Assembly: GCA_964017045.1 (NCBI GenBank)
Contig: OZ024798.1
Location: 12,646,995 to 12,710,994 of the forward strand
DNA length: 64,000 nt
Direction of reading: 5' to 3'
Source of the DNA: Omphiscola glabra
Lineage: Eukaryota; Mollusca; Gastropoda; Lymnaeidae
In this document: piece after piece, positions 1-12,149 of the stretch
Layout: each line of letters starts with the position of its first letter
Position numbering within the stretch: position 1 is the first letter of the stretch
Notes under the pieces: generated by a model
Told to the model about the DNA's origin: nothing
Databases searched by the model: none
What the model saw: the letters and a program-made list of their open reading frames with translations, nothing else
Program-made: the position numbers and the translations under genes

Positions 1-166
1 TTATGTAATGCTAATGTTTTTTTATGATAACTCCGGTGACTTGTTTGGATCGCAAAAACTTAAAAAAAATAAAAAAAATTTGAATTTAAAAAGCCATAAG
101 CGATCAGTGAAGGCTACGTAATAACGGCATTAATATGCGCCACATTCTTTCCGCATCACCATACTT

Positions 167-410
167 GACAGTACTTTCCATCTACACTATATAAGGTAGT
201 ACTTTGAACATCTCCATTTAAGACATTAAGTTCTATATACAACAGAAAAGTAAGTTTACTCCACTCTCCATTCAAGACAGTAGAAAGTACTTTCTACATC
301 ACCCAACAAGGATGTACTTAAAACATCACCCTACAAGACAGTACTTTCCATCCAACCCATACAGGACAACACTTTACTTCACCACCATTTAATAAAGTAC
401 TTTCCATGTA
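167..410. repeat. Degenerate ~26-29 bp tandem repeat
   Basis: Variants of the core AGTACTTTCCATC recur near 171, 198, 286, 311, 337 and 395, roughly 26-29 bp apart where consecutive. Divergence between units is high, so this looks like an old array. No coding potential is seen. Confidence 0.5.
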
Positions 411-417
411 CCCCATT

Positions 418-715
418 TCTGTAGCACATACACACTCATACATCTGCAGCACACACGCTCAAACATCTGTAGCACACACCCATAGATCTGTAGCACACAC
501 TCATACATCTGTAGCACGTACTCATACTTTTGTAGCACACACTCATACATCAGTATCACACACCCATAGATCTTTAGCACACACTCATACTTCTGTAGTA
601 CACAAACATCTGTAGCCCACACTCATACATCTGTCACACACATACTCATACATCTGTCACACACACACTCATACATCTGTCACACACACACTCATACATC
701 TGTGGCACACACACA
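418..715. repeat. ~21-bp minisatellite, CA-rich
   Basis: About 14 units of TGTAGCACACACTCATACAT or close variants run head to tail. The last units change to TGTCACACACACACTCATAC. Open frames on both strands here are made only of the repeat and are treated as non-coding. Confidence 0.85.
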
Positions 716-718
716 TGA

Positions 719-842
719 GTCGTGAAGTGCTCACCCAAGTGTCGTGTAGTGCTCACCCAAGTGTCGTGTAGTGCTCACCCAAGTGTCGCAAAGTGCTCAC
801 CCAAGTGTCGTGTAGTGCTCACCCAAGTGTCGTGAAGTGCTC
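719..842. repeat. 22-bp minisatellite
   Basis: Just under six near-identical 22-bp units with the core TAGTGCTCACCCAAGTGTCG. It directly abuts the unrelated 21-bp array to its left, so two minisatellites with different units lie back to back. Confidence 0.85.
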
Positions 843-1104
843 TAACGCCTGGCACTTCAAAGCCCCTACTCACTGATGGCAGCATGCACTCCGTGAACTG
901 CTCCGTACGTCCACATCTCCAGATAAGCAGCTGACGAACTCTAATCGACTTGCCTGGAATAAACCAACTAATGCGGCTACATTATTTTTCCATCCCTCTT
1001 TGGTGTGAACTCATTTTACCTTTCTTTAAAAAAAATCTACTCCTCTTTCTGTAAAAAAAATCTACAAAATAAGTTATGTGTTTAAATTAAACAACCCTTA
1101 AGTT

Positions 1105-1402
1105 TTTCGTATAAATCCTTTATAAAATGTAATATCGAGCAATGGAGGGGGGGGGGGGGGTCGTAAGGCTGAAAATTTGACAAAATATTCATACAAGTAA
1201 CGCACTTTATAATAATCCCAATTAGTGCTTCAACTCCCTCCCCCAAGGCTCAAAACCGCACATTTTTTCCACGACCCTGATAGATATTAACATTTTAATT
1301 ACTCTCCCGCTTTTACCCCCCCCCCCCCCCCCCAGATTAATTTCACCAACTATTTCAGAACAAAAAAAAGAAAATAATACGCATCAAACACACTTAAGAA
1401 AT
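1105..1402 (+). repeat. Dispersed repeat A, copy 1, left part
   Basis: Shares ordered blocks with 14745-15117 on the same strand and with 54480-54800 on the opposite strand. The blocks include an AACGCACT block, a CTCAA.ACCGCA block followed by CACG.CCCTGA, a CCCGCTTTTA block next to a poly-C run (1316-1334), and ACGCA.CAAAC.CA. The copy stops at 1402 and resumes at 2008, on either side of a solo-LTR-like insertion. Class unknown, no coding capacity. Confidence 0.6.
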
Positions 1403-2003
1403 TGTTATGTAGACGACGTGTTTACGCGATCTTTCCCCGTGAATGATTTCTAGCTGACCCCATGCTCGGATCCACATTTAGGGTGTGGCTAGCTAAAAAT
1501 AGTATCTCTTGACCTTGTTTACAACTAAATATAATTAATAGTCTGTATCCTTAGGATTCTGTAGAATATCTGGAAAGGAAAACATTGTGTAAGGCCTCTC
1601 TAGAACGATCAGTAGAACAGACTATAAAAGGGGACGAGTGTTATTTTTGGGTGTGTGCTATCATTTTATCTCCAGATATCGTGAGCGTGTGTTATTTTAC
1701 TGTGTGTGTAGATTCATTTTCATCATTGTACCTTTTTAAAACATTGTGTGTTCTTCAACATTGTACCGGTGCAAGCCAATTATTATTCCGTAAGTCAATA
1801 GTTTTAAATATGTTTCTTTTGATTTTGTAATTTATAATTAACATAATAAAAAAAATTTAAGTGTAATTAGCCCTGGTTTCGGTATCATTTGCTTTGTAAT
1901 AGTATTTAACCTATGGTATCGTCTTTTGTTGTGTACTGTTTTAGAACGAGCCGTTTAATTAAATAAGAGATTACATTCTCCATACTGATAACAGTACGTA
2001 ACA
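1403..2003 (+). mobile_element. Solo-LTR-like element 1, 601 bp
   Basis: Begins TGTTATGTAG and ends CAGTACGTAACA, giving short inverted ends of the TG...CA type. Flanking AAAT (1399-1402 and 2004-2007) fits a 4-bp target duplication, although the context is A-rich. A TATA-like TATAAAAG lies at 1623-1630. The internal block with GGTTTCGGTATCATTTGCTT resembles blocks in the elements at 3799-4480 and 35565-36702. It splits repeat A, whose parts join across the site. No internal region or second LTR is present, so a solo LTR is the simplest reading. Confidence 0.55.
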
Positions 2004-2007
2004 AAAT

Positions 2008-2260
2008 ATATAATTTTAAAATAAAGAGTCTTAAAATAGTGCAGATATCGGAAATTTTCCTGCATGTTTCCCTTGTAAAACAGTAAAAACTGATTTTTGG
2101 GGGGGTGTGGGGTGTGGGGGTGGGAATGAAAATTCGACAGAATGCGATATCATCGGAAACGAGTCTGTGTGCCAAGTTTCAGCTCGATAGCTTGACGGGG
2201 AGTGGGTCAATTAGCCGTCCGAAGATTGTTGCCACCCAGCTAGTAAGTCAGTCGGCCACA
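2008..2260 (+). repeat. Dispersed repeat A, copy 1, right part
   Basis: Matches 14925-15117 through the blocks GCAG.TATCGG.AATTTT, AAAACAG.AAAAACT, a G-rich tract, ATCGG.AACGAG and TGCCAAGTTTCA. It is the continuation of the left part ending at 1402. Confidence 0.55.
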
Positions 2261-2588
2261 TACGAAAGCGAAGTTAATATAAAGGTTTAAAAAAAAGTCA
2301 TTTATATCAAGACGAATATGTGTAACATTTAAAAGTAAGCATTTTCATCAAACGTTATACGTTTTAACAACCCCTACTCCCCCCTAATACAAATTGATAA
2401 AATAAATATATACGCCTTTTCACCTTTCTCTCATAAAAGTGAGTCAGGGCTAATTGGACATAATTTATCTCTAATAAAAGTGTGTCAGCATCCATTGGAG
2501 ATACTTAGAAGGGTGGATGAGCACACTTAAGAAATTAAGTGTTTAAATATCCTTGTAAGTTCTTGTTTTTTAAATTAAACATACTAGT

Positions 2589-2982
2589 ATGTGTGTCAGG
2601 GTTTATGTGTGTCTGGGTGTATGTGTGTCTGGGTGTATGTGTGTCAGGGTTTATGTGCGTCTGGGTGTATGTGTGTCTGGGTGTATGGGTGTATATGTGT
2701 CTTGGTGTAAGTGTGTCTGGGTGTATGTGTTACTGAGTGTATGTGTGTCTGTGTGTATGGGTGTATGTGTGTCTTGGTGTCTGGGTGTATGAGTGTCTGG
2801 GTGTATGTGTTACTGAGTGTATGTGTGTCTGGGTGTACGTGTAAAAGGTGAAAGTGTGTCGGGTGTATGTGTGTCTGTGTATATGTGTGTATATGTGTAT
2901 GTGTGTCTGGGTGTGTGTGTGTGTGTGTATGTGTATGTGTGTCTGGGTGTGTGTGTGTTTATATGTGTATGCGTGCATGCGT
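2589..2982. repeat. 16-bp TG-rich minisatellite
   Basis: Head-to-tail GTGTGTCTGGGTGTAT with point changes, grading into plain TG dinucleotides near 2880-2965. Open frames in several phases on both strands come from the repeat. Confidence 0.85.
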
Positions 2983-3516
2983 AAAAGGAAAATAATGTGC
3001 TGGGAAACATGTTTTAGCTATGAATTATGGCTTGTTTAAAAAAAAAATTTTTTTTTAAGCCTGCGTATTAGGACACCATTAAGCCTTTTAAAGAGTACAT
3101 TAATTACAACGAGGCAATAACACCAAGCGTGCACCGCAGGGAACTTTTCATTTCGAGCCCCAGAATTTCTCCTTGTCAAACTTTAGGGTTGAGCGGTGTC
3201 AGGGACAGCTTGCTGTGTCTTAATGTCGGCTGAGCTCCGAACACAAATTAACGCAATTAAAACCTCGCTCTTCGCAAACTGGGTGACGTTTAGGTGCACG
3301 CATTGGACGAGGTGGAAAATGTTGGGAACACGACTCCGTCCTTGGCTGCAGTAGGCTGGCTGTTTGTACCAAAGATATTGTATTGGAGTCTTGGCATATG
3401 CGGGCGTTGGGGTGGTGGAAATAACAAACGGTTTAGGTCACTATTTCCGACAGGAATATTTATTACATGTTTTGGGGGATTTTTTTTTTGGGGGGTGGGG
3501 GGGGTGGGTGGGGTGG

Positions 3517-3798
3517 TCTCTGGATTAGGAAATGTTTACTTTTAAATAAAAAAAAATTGGAGATTTGGTTGGGGAGGGGAGAAAGAAACTTTGTTTGACA
3601 AGAAACATTGTTTGACAAGAAACTGTGTTTGACAAGAAACTGTGTTTGACAAGATACTTTGTTTGACAAGAAACTTTGTTTGACAAGAAACGTTGTCTTG
3701 ACAAGAAACTGTGTTTGACAAGAAACTTTGTTTGACAAGAAACTTTGAAAGTAATTAACCGCTGCTTTTGTTATACATTCTAACACAATTAAGATATC
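3517..3798. repeat. Duplicated segment, copy 1
   Basis: Matches 5742-5904 in order: TCTGGATTA.GAAAT, then a CTTTG/GACAA block, then ACTTTGAA followed by TAACC.C.GCTTTTGTTATA, then ATATCTGTTA. Copy 1 differs by an expanded 17-bp array in its middle. The similarity runs about 30 bp into the element that starts at 3799. Confidence 0.6.
3585..3747. repeat. 17-bp minisatellite
   Basis: About 9.6 copies of ACTTTGTTTGACAAGAA. One unit near 3690 carries an extra base. The homologous segment at 5742-5904 has only one unit-like sequence, so this looks like a local expansion of a pre-existing word. Confidence 0.9.
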
Positions 3799-4130
3799 TG
3801 TTACACACGGCCTAGTATAGCGTAGAGCTTGGCTTATTTTAAACTTCACCATAGAGCTATTTTTAGCCACCACAACTTGTTCGCTAGTAGGACCTTGATC
3901 CTGACGTACCCGAGTAAATGTGTTGTGTCACTCTTTCCTCCCTGCCCGCCGCTTCGCTTGGCTCAGAAAAAAAGGTATTTACATTCGACATCGTTCCATT
4001 TGTTTCTAAGAACGCCGTTAGGTGACGCCATTTCTAGATTTCCTTTACTAGAACGTTCGGATTTAAATCCTATTTAAAGCCTGCGAGGTTTCTTAGCAGA
4101 TATGCATAACGAGAGATAGACGGACACCGC

Positions 4131-4162
<32 letters not shown>

Positions 4163-4480
4163 GAGAGAGATTTTGCTCTTACGGGACGCTAAATTATTGT
4201 GTGCGTAAATTAATATCCGTATTTTGAGGAGTGTATCTCTTTTTTCCTCACTTGCTGTAAGTTGATACAGTTTTTTGCTTTGGTTTTGCTTCTTTACTCA
4301 AATTAGTATTTGCATAGAAATATTTTTGTATTATAAAATAAAATAATGACAGTGTCACTGGCTTTGGTATCGTTTTCTTTGCATACTGTTTTTTTCTCAG
4401 TCCTTTGTTGAGTATCGTTTCTTCTACGAACCCAAATCTTAACATGTATTAAATCTTCAAAATCATAACTGTACGTTACA
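3799..4480 (+). mobile_element. Solo-LTR-like element 2, 682 bp
   Basis: Starts TGTTACACACGG and ends ACTGTACGTTACA. It is flanked by a perfect 5-bp direct repeat ATATC (3794-3798 and 4481-4485), the size expected for many LTR retrotransposons. A TATA-like TATTTAAAG lies at 4071-4079 and a GA run at about 4135-4170. The block GGCTTTGGTATCGTTTTCTT near 4360 is shared in variant form with the elements at 1403 and 35565. No internal coding region is present. Confidence 0.6.
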
Positions 4481-4680
4481 ATATCTCTTTTACAGAAGTA
4501 AGAATAAGTTTTATCCTTAAAAAAAAAAGAATCTCTTGGGACTTAATCAGGTCACGAAATTAAACTTGAATCTCCCTGACAGGAGAATGGAGAGTGGAGA
4601 TATTTTAAATAGAAATAATTTATTTAAAAAATGAGAGGTTGGGAAAGGGGGACATGTCACCTTTTAGGCTCTCATTAGAA

Positions 4681-5440
4681 AAAAAGGGGGGGGGGGGTGG
4701 AAATAGTTAATAATCACTGATGTAGTATAATCTCTTATTCAGCATTTCCTAAACTCAAAATCTCACGCGAGTATGGCGGAATTGAGGCCTCAACGAGCCC
4801 TGGCCCAACCAATAAAATGACCCAAAAAGCCATTGTCACATTTGTGTCTTGATCGCAACATCTAAAGTCATATATTATTATCGCAGTACACACAAACATC
4901 AATCTCTCACAAATCTTCAACAACCCATCCTTTCTTTCTCTTGGCCTTTCATTTCTTAATTTATCCATATCAATTTGTCATCAAGAATTTTAAATGTAGT
5001 AACCGAACAATTACCCCCCACCCACTTTTTTTTTCCTTAAACCATGACATTTTCCACCTATTAAAAAAATGTAAAATTTCGTTTCGTATCAACTTTAACA
5101 TTGAAATGTATAGCTCCGCCTCTGCTTAAAAAAAAAAGTACAAGGATGTATTACCGGACTAATGTTATCGCGAACACTGGAACACAAATATTCGTAAAGA
5201 TGTGTTCGGGGTTGAATCAGAAGTAGGGCAGAGTGTGGTGAACACAATTGATGTATGTTAAAATAAAAACCCAAGTTTGTGGTTTCTATAAATAGATCCC
5301 TCTTCCTATTCCGGTGTCTCGTCTTTCCAAAGATCTGCAGGAGGTCGCTATAAATAGAACCCAGAGCAGGAACTAAAGCTCCACAGCCTTGGCCAGTCAT
5401 AAGGGATTACTCCACTGAAACACTGAAACCACGATCTCTT
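4681..5440. other. Unannotated stretch
   Basis: AT-rich sequence with a poly-G run near 4687. Short open frames on both strands (for example minus 4735-4968 and minus 5095-5400) show no recognisable motif, and no splice-site pairing supports them. Confidence 0.4.
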
Positions 5441-5452
5441 TACTGCGGTGTG

Positions 5453-5657
5453 CAGGGGCGGACCCTCGAGAACAATCCCGCAGGAGAAAAAGGGGATAAA
5501 TTCAATTTTGTGGGGTGTAGGGGGGAGGGAGGGTGGTAGTCAGTGTTTTATCCAAGGATTGTCTTTAAAAATTGAATTAAAACAATAATCTTTTTTTTTA
5601 AAAATAGCTCACGACACCACCGTGGCTGCTTCTTTTTTTTTAATGGACACGCCCCTG
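5453..5657. mobile_element. Short hAT-like element with CAGGGGCG ends
   Basis: Begins CAGGGGCGGACCC and ends GGACACGCCCCTG, an 8-bp perfect terminal inverted repeat with partial extension. No matching 8-bp target duplication is visible. About 205 bp and non-coding, consistent with an old non-autonomous element. Confidence 0.4.
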
Positions 5658-5741
5658 ATGGGCAAACAATTTAACACATATTTATGCTGCTGAGTCATCT
5701 ATGTAACCATTCCCATATCGACAATAGGATATCGTGATTAG

Positions 5742-5904
5742 TATCTGGATTAAGAAATTCTTACATTTACATAAAAAAATTGCAATTGTGAGGGGAAGAA
5801 ATACACTTTGTTGACAATAAACTTTGAATAGAACTAACCACAGCTTTTGTTATAAATTCCAGTACAAATATATCTGTTATATAGTATAGCCTAGTATGGC
5901 GTAG
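5742..5904. repeat. Duplicated segment, copy 2
   Basis: Homologous to 3517-3830. It lacks the 17-bp array expansion. It continues through TGTTATATAG to CCTAGTATGGCGTAG, which corresponds to the first ~30 bp of the element at 3799. It may therefore carry a truncated LTR end. Confidence 0.55.
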
Positions 5905-8900
5905 TTTCCTCTTTCTCCTTTTTTCCACTTCCATTTTTACCTTTTTTCTTCAGCCACAGCTCCTATTTTGTTTCCATTCTGTAATGTGATCTAGCCCGAA
6001 GGGAAATGATAAAGACAGCCAAAAAATCAGTAGGAAGTTAAAATGCCACGGTTCATCCGGGTCTAATAAGACTTTTTATAGTGGTTGTTGTTTTTGTTCT
6101 ATTATTATTTTTTTTTGTGTGTGCATTGGTCTAAGCGAGTGTTCTTTACCCATTTGTAACGCCGCACCAACGATTTGATTTCAAAATATTTCCAGCATCC
6201 CACATCTCGATTTCAAACCAACATCTCGTGGGACCCCTTCTCTCCAACGATGAAAATGCAAATAAACCTGATTTCTGGATCTTCTCATACCCCAATGAAA
6301 CTGCCTCCCGTGCCCAGTCGGGAGGTGGGTGGTGGGGTAAGTGAGCACTCCTGGTTAAGAAAGCACTGGTCTTAGACCACGAGTTAGGTGTTGTGTTAAG
6401 CTAAAAGCAGACAGGCGTCATCATACAATATTTTACGTATTCGGTAGTTAAGTTTCCGTCCCGGACAATTTCTGCTCTACGTTTGAACGTCCCGCTCTTC
6501 ATTCAAACCGTGCAAGGAAAGATTTTTGCTTTAGAGAGTATAATCAGATCCTAAATGACGTAATGGAAATTTGGTAACACACTTGTGGCCCCCCCCCCCC
6601 CCAAACACGCTAGACTTTCACGGAAATTATGATCCCCGTGACATGGTTAAAATGTATGTGTTAATCTTAATGAAGCGTTACGTGTAAAAACAAAACTGTG
6701 ACCCACAAAGTTACTTCAGCAGGTCATGGGGGATAGCTCGAATGTTATTTTATTTTGATATATATTTCTCTAAATTGGATCAATGAGTACCAATAAATAT
6801 TTTTGTTCTCAGTGACCAAATCCGATCAGTTAAGACCCAGACCAAATGTTCTCTCCCGAATTCAGCGTGTGGTCCAAGATGTCTTATTAACATATCGCTT
6901 ACGTCCATTCCAGGTCTCTGCAGTGGCCTTGACCTCGCTCCCATGTATTATGGCTCGGACTTAAATCTCTATCGACGCGGCTACCTCTCTTTTAAATTAA
7001 ACTCAACAGTCAGACCGAGAGCGTGCGATAATTGTTGCCAGGGGCAACCGGTAGTGTTATATAATCCAAGAACTGAGTTGGTGGCGCAGCACCACATCTC
7101 TCTCTTCTCTTAGAACTTTTACTCCTTTATTTTCACACAACCACCCATAAGCCATTTTTAAAAAAAAGGACTAATTTAAGCGCCAATGTATTTTTAACAC
7201 TGATTTCTGATTGGTTGGACCTGAAGTGCTCAGGGATAAGAGCCTCGCGTAAAAATCTGACCAACGGCGAGTTAGTTGACCAACAACAACATGTTTTTAG
7301 CATGCGGACAAGGTGTGGGTCTTGGGCCAGACGAAGGTGGGATTTGAGAGTTTATTTTGAGGTGATAAGAGACGTGTCGAGAATGAAAGCATTTCAGACG
7401 AGAGTACAGAAATGGAGGAATTTATTAACAGAATTGGAGAAATGTATTAATAGATTTTGGGTAAATGGTTTACAGAAAAAGTAGGAATGTATTAATAGAT
7501 TGGGGAATGTTTGACATAAATGGAGGAATTTACTAATAGATTGGAGAGAGAGAGAAAAAAGAGAAGGGGGAGAGGTCAAGAAGTTGGATTAGAATTGATC
7601 AGATCGGTATCCGGATGGCTCGATGGAGAAAAGAAACGAATGAATGCACGGACGAAGTAATGAATGTGTGAGTAGTGGAGTGAGGAGCCCGTTCAAGGAG
7701 GGTTAAATAAATAGATAGATTGTTAAATAAATAGATAGCAGAACGAAGGGTTATGATGCCCTTAAATGATCAGAGATACGGCATTAGGAAATAAGAGTGG
7801 GTGAACAGAAGAGTAAACGGATAAGGTGGATATGACTGGTGGGTAAGGGATACAGGAGAAATAATCCAAAATAACCGTACAAATGACTAAACTGTTGGAT
7901 GGACATGTGGACACATGGGCGAACAGAAGCACCACTGGATGGAACTCTACTGGAACAGATATGGAAAATAGTAAATGAACTAAGAAATTAATTGATTGAC
8001 ATAGAATGAAAAAGACCCCCCCCCCCCAAAAAAAAAACAAAGGCTGGACAAAGACAAATGTGACTTAATAGAGGGATGGGTAGATGGATGAAGAAATGCG
8101 TGAATGAATCCAGGGCAATGGAAAATCAAACACGGTTTTAAAAAAAAGTAATTTAAAAAACAAAAATACATGTGGGTTTATTTTGGGGGTGGGGGTGGGG
8201 CGCGTGGTTGTTCAAGTGTACACTATGCACGCACAAAATAAATCCTTTGGGTCTCCACCAATAGGGATTCTTTAAAAAAAACAAAAAATACCGTAAGTGC
8301 ATTAAAAAAAAAAATTTAAAAAAAATAAAAAAAAGTATATCGTATCAAATTAAATAGTATGAATTAGAAGTAGGCCAGGGCCCCGACACCCCACCCAGAT
8401 GTTTTTTTTCCCTCTCCCAGATGATCAAAATAAAAACACTTCATTCATAAATGGGAGACTGCTGGACACGAAAAAAAACCTCCTACAAATACAGACACTG
8501 AACGGCTGTCTTGTATCAAGTAATTCACTTTCTAACTTTTATTAGCATTAATTAAAAAAGGCTTGACTATAGCAAAAAAATAAATACACATATTATTGAA
8601 CATTTTCTCACTTAATCTCGGTGGACATTGGACATGCCATTATACTAAGGCTTAACAACTTCCACAAAATCATTTCATTGACACCACCCCCCCCCCCAAA
8701 TAAAAAAAAAATAAAAAAAATTCCATAGTAATGCACGGGTTTTCATGTCTAAATTGTTCCAGTTTTTATACTGCCGTCGTTTGGGTGTTGAAAATAAAAT
8801 GTCAAGAAAAAATCTGGAGATGTCGATCGTATCGGACGTCTTGTCAACCAGATAATGATCTGATAACACAGTAGTGACATTAGCAGGTATCATCTCTATA

Positions 8901-10020
8901 TCACACGCGGTGTCATCTGAAACACTGAACGCGAACGTTGCTTGTGCACAGGCGGCGACTTAAGAAAATTAATTGTGTCTGCTAAAAAAATTTCCTATTT
9001 TGTTCCGTTATTTATTTTAAGACAATCACCCGTTTCAGTGCTATCAAATCGCCCTAGGATGCGTCTTCATTTAAAATCTGACTCAAAACTTCAATATTAA
9101 AGAAAAGGTTCATGACGGCCTTTGACCTTGGACCTCACCGGATGTCGCTGCTTCGGATTCTGGTCTATTTAAATTCAATTTATTTCTTTACTAAGGGGAT
9201 AAAAATAAATAATAAAAAATATTTTCTTCATTTTCTTTTTAACTCTACATCGCAATCGAATTTTTAGGCTGCCGTAGGGGGAGAAAAAAATTTCCATTTG
9301 TAAAGATTTACGCCGACACGACCATGTACAAAAAGAAATGTATGTAAGATAGACAAGTCGGACGAAAATCCCCTGGTGGGCCCCCGGGGCACTGCCAGCA
9401 AAGAGGCCCATAGCTATAAAAAGCAACATCGCCTGGGATAAGCCGACGACGAGGACGCATGCAATATCTTAATCCCGAGACCGCCCCACCCCCCCCCCCC
9501 CCCCCTAAGCGACCTGCGTACATTTGCCACATTGGCGCTATAGATCATACTGATATCAGGATTCGGTCAGCACGGCTGAGCGGGAACGTCTCATGATGAG
9601 CACGGCACAAGATCATTTTTTACTTGGAAAAAAAAAAGAAAAAAAGAATAAAAATTTAGACATTATAAATACAAAGAAATGATATTGAAATTTTACGAAA
9701 CGTGTGTTTAAGGATCTAAAATAGCTATGGAGTTACAAAACTCACTGGGCTAATTTATAAAGAAAAAGTATGTCGTATTCTCAAATATGAACCCTCGCCC
9801 CTGATGTATGGACGACCCTACTACTCTGATGATAGTTTAGATTATATGTAGATAGATATCGAGTGCAGGTAATGTCAAGTGACGAAGGATGTGCGAGATG
9901 ACCCAACAACCCCAATGGGGGAGCACTCAGTTCTAATCATGGTTCACCTTTCTGTATTACAAATGAACTTTATTTTTTTTTTAAAGCGGAAAGCATACTC
10001 CAGGGTGTTTCATTAGGAAC
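5905..10020. other. Unannotated stretch with low-complexity patches
   Basis: No recognisable gene or element. It holds poly-C/poly-G runs (about 6590-6602 and 9489-9505), a GAATGTATTAATAGATT-type degenerate repeat near 7408-7545, AAATAAATAGATAGA duplicates near 7705-7740, and A/T runs around 8270-8340. Open frames are short and unremarkable. Confidence 0.4.
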
Positions 10021-10025
10021 TTAAT

Positions 10026-10382
10026 TGACTGAACATTCCACTATTTACTGACCATCGGCACTACAAGCTGACCAATACACATTGACTTATCACTGCACCA
10101 TTACACAAACCGTTACACTACTGACTGACCATTACACCATTGACTAACCATCGCACTACTGGTGGACCTTTGCACATTGACTTAAAACTACACTAACGAC
10201 AAACCATTACTCTATTGACTGACCATTACACTACTGACTGACCATTACACTATTGGCTGACCATTACACGATAGTCAACCCATAACAATATTGACTGACC
10301 ATTGCACTATTGACCGATCGTTGCAATAATGAGTGACCATTGCACATTGACTGACCATCACATTATAGACTGACCATGTGAA
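10026..10382. repeat. 19-bp degenerate minisatellite
   Basis: About 18 diverged units of CTGACCATTACACTATTGA. Unit spacing varies by a base or two, which suggests an older array than the homogeneous ones elsewhere in the window. Confidence 0.8.
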
Positions 10383-11148
10383 CTACTTCCCATTCTTGGT
10401 CGTCATGTAAACCTGCCAACCATTTACAGACCTCCTCCCCCCAGCCACCACCACCAAACCACAGGACACGCCACTGATGCATGGCCGTCCAAACTGATCA
10501 GATCAGACAATCCTGAATAAAAACGTCAGTTTTCCTAACACCAGTCTTATCGCCGTTGTCCCTGTACATTACCCGGCCAGGAGTCCTTGCCCTTTCCCCC
10601 GTCATGCATGCAGATCATGCCAATTATCGAGAGACAAAAAACAAAAAACCTTCCACTTCGGGGAGACGACCTTGACAAGGCCCTGAGCACCTAAAAGTGC
10701 ATACGGTGACCTTCGCATTCACAGCTCAAGAGTTCTCCAAATGGCAAACAGCAGTGTCGCAAGGCAGGTCGGGAAGATAATTTTTTTGCTCAACATACAT
10801 ATGCGTGGGAATTTTTTTTTATAAATTGGATTGCTATTTTAAAAAAAAAAAAACACAAAACACTGCTGTTGAAATAAGACTGCAGAATGAAGAAAGTCCC
10901 GGAGTCGAAGTGTGGGAACCAAACAGTTTTAAACTCTTGTTGTTGTTGTTTTTTTTTTGTATCCAGAAACGAAGGGTTTTTAGTGCGTGATTTTTTACAC
11001 AAGTTTTAAAAATATTTTTGTTTTTTTAAGAACTGTTAAGACATGAAATGCCAAGTCCATTAAATGCCACCGCATGCTGTTTCGGAAGTTGAGAGTATTC
11101 TATGTCTTACCAGTCTTGCTGGGACGATTTTGTTAGAGAGTTTGTTGT

Positions 11149-11149
<1 letters not shown>

Positions 11150-11182
<33 letters not shown>

Positions 11183-11332
11183 TGGGGTTTTTGATACAGA
11201 CAGATAATGAGAGAATGTTTATTGCTCAAGAGAGAAAGAGAGAGAGACAGAAAGAGAGAGAGAGAACGAGAGAGAGGGGTTTGCTTGCTAAAGATAGAGG
11301 GGGTTTGTTGCTGAAGAGAGAGAGAGAGAGAA

Positions 11333-11378
<46 letters not shown>
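11150..11378. repeat. GA-rich microsatellite pair
   Basis: Uninterrupted GA at 11150-11180, then GAGA-rich tracts at 11229-11378 split by a repeated TTTGTTGCT/TTGCTTGCTA spacer. The open frame across it is only Arg/Glu repeat and is not a gene. Confidence 0.8.
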
Positions 11379-11380
<2 letters not shown>

Positions 11381-11898
11381 GTTTGTTACTTTAGGGAAAC
11401 CGATGGGGCTCGTTGCTATGGAGAAAAGGTTTGTTGATATGGGAAGTGCTATCAGTACAGGTGGGCAAGGAACCCGTGGAGTCAGCTCTTTTGAGCATTT
11501 AATTACCATTTCGTCGTACACGCATTCTTATTTCTTTTCATCTTCTTGGGCCAGGAACATCTTTATCGACAATTTATCGGCTTGCACCAAATGTTTGTGG
11601 TAGGTTTCGGATGCCTCTTGATAGCGTACGAGAATGAGATTTGGGTTGGGACAGTCGATAACGCCTAGAATATTTTGGTTTAGATCTTTCACGTTATCTT
11701 TCCAGTTAGTTAGTACACAGAATGAGTGTCATCACGTTAGCTATTAGTACGGATGGAGTCAGGGGCGAGAAGTTTTGAGCAGCGAGTGGTTTGCTTGCGC
11801 CCATACGATAGGTCGCATTTTTTGGTTTTCTTTAGAAGACCGGTGTCGTAACATCTGATGTAACGTCCTGTAGTGACATCAGGTCTTGTTTTGCCATA

Positions 11899-12143
11899 GG
11901 CTGCGACTATTCGCACCCGGGTACCAGAAGTGACAGGTTGGGATTAAAAAACCCTTTTTAAAATATTATTGTTGGGTTTGTAAGACAAAATTTGGTATCA
12001 AATGAAAGATAATGGAAGGGACTGTACGTTTGTAAACTTAATTCTTTATTCTTCAGTTTAACTAAAATCAGCTACCACAAATGAAATCCGAATAGCACTG
12101 AGTCTAATGGGACCCGGGTGCGAATGGCGAATTTTGACTTCAT
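11899..12143 (+). mobile_element. Short inverted-repeat element B, copy 1
   Basis: ATTCGCACCCGGGT at 11909 and ACCCGGGTGCGAAT ending at 12125 form a perfect 14-bp inverted repeat about 217 bp apart. A reverse-complement relative lies at about 26291-26546. TTGCCATA at 11891-11898 and 12144-12151 could be an 8-bp target duplication, but a third TTGCCATA near 12174 weakens that. No coding capacity. It looks like a MITE of uncertain superfamily. Confidence 0.65.
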
Positions 12144-12149
12144 TTGCCA

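Noticed and set aside
2539..3039. Open frames in the TG-rich region on both strands
   Set aside because: Pure low-complexity Val/Cys/Gly or His/Thr repeats generated by TG dinucleotides.
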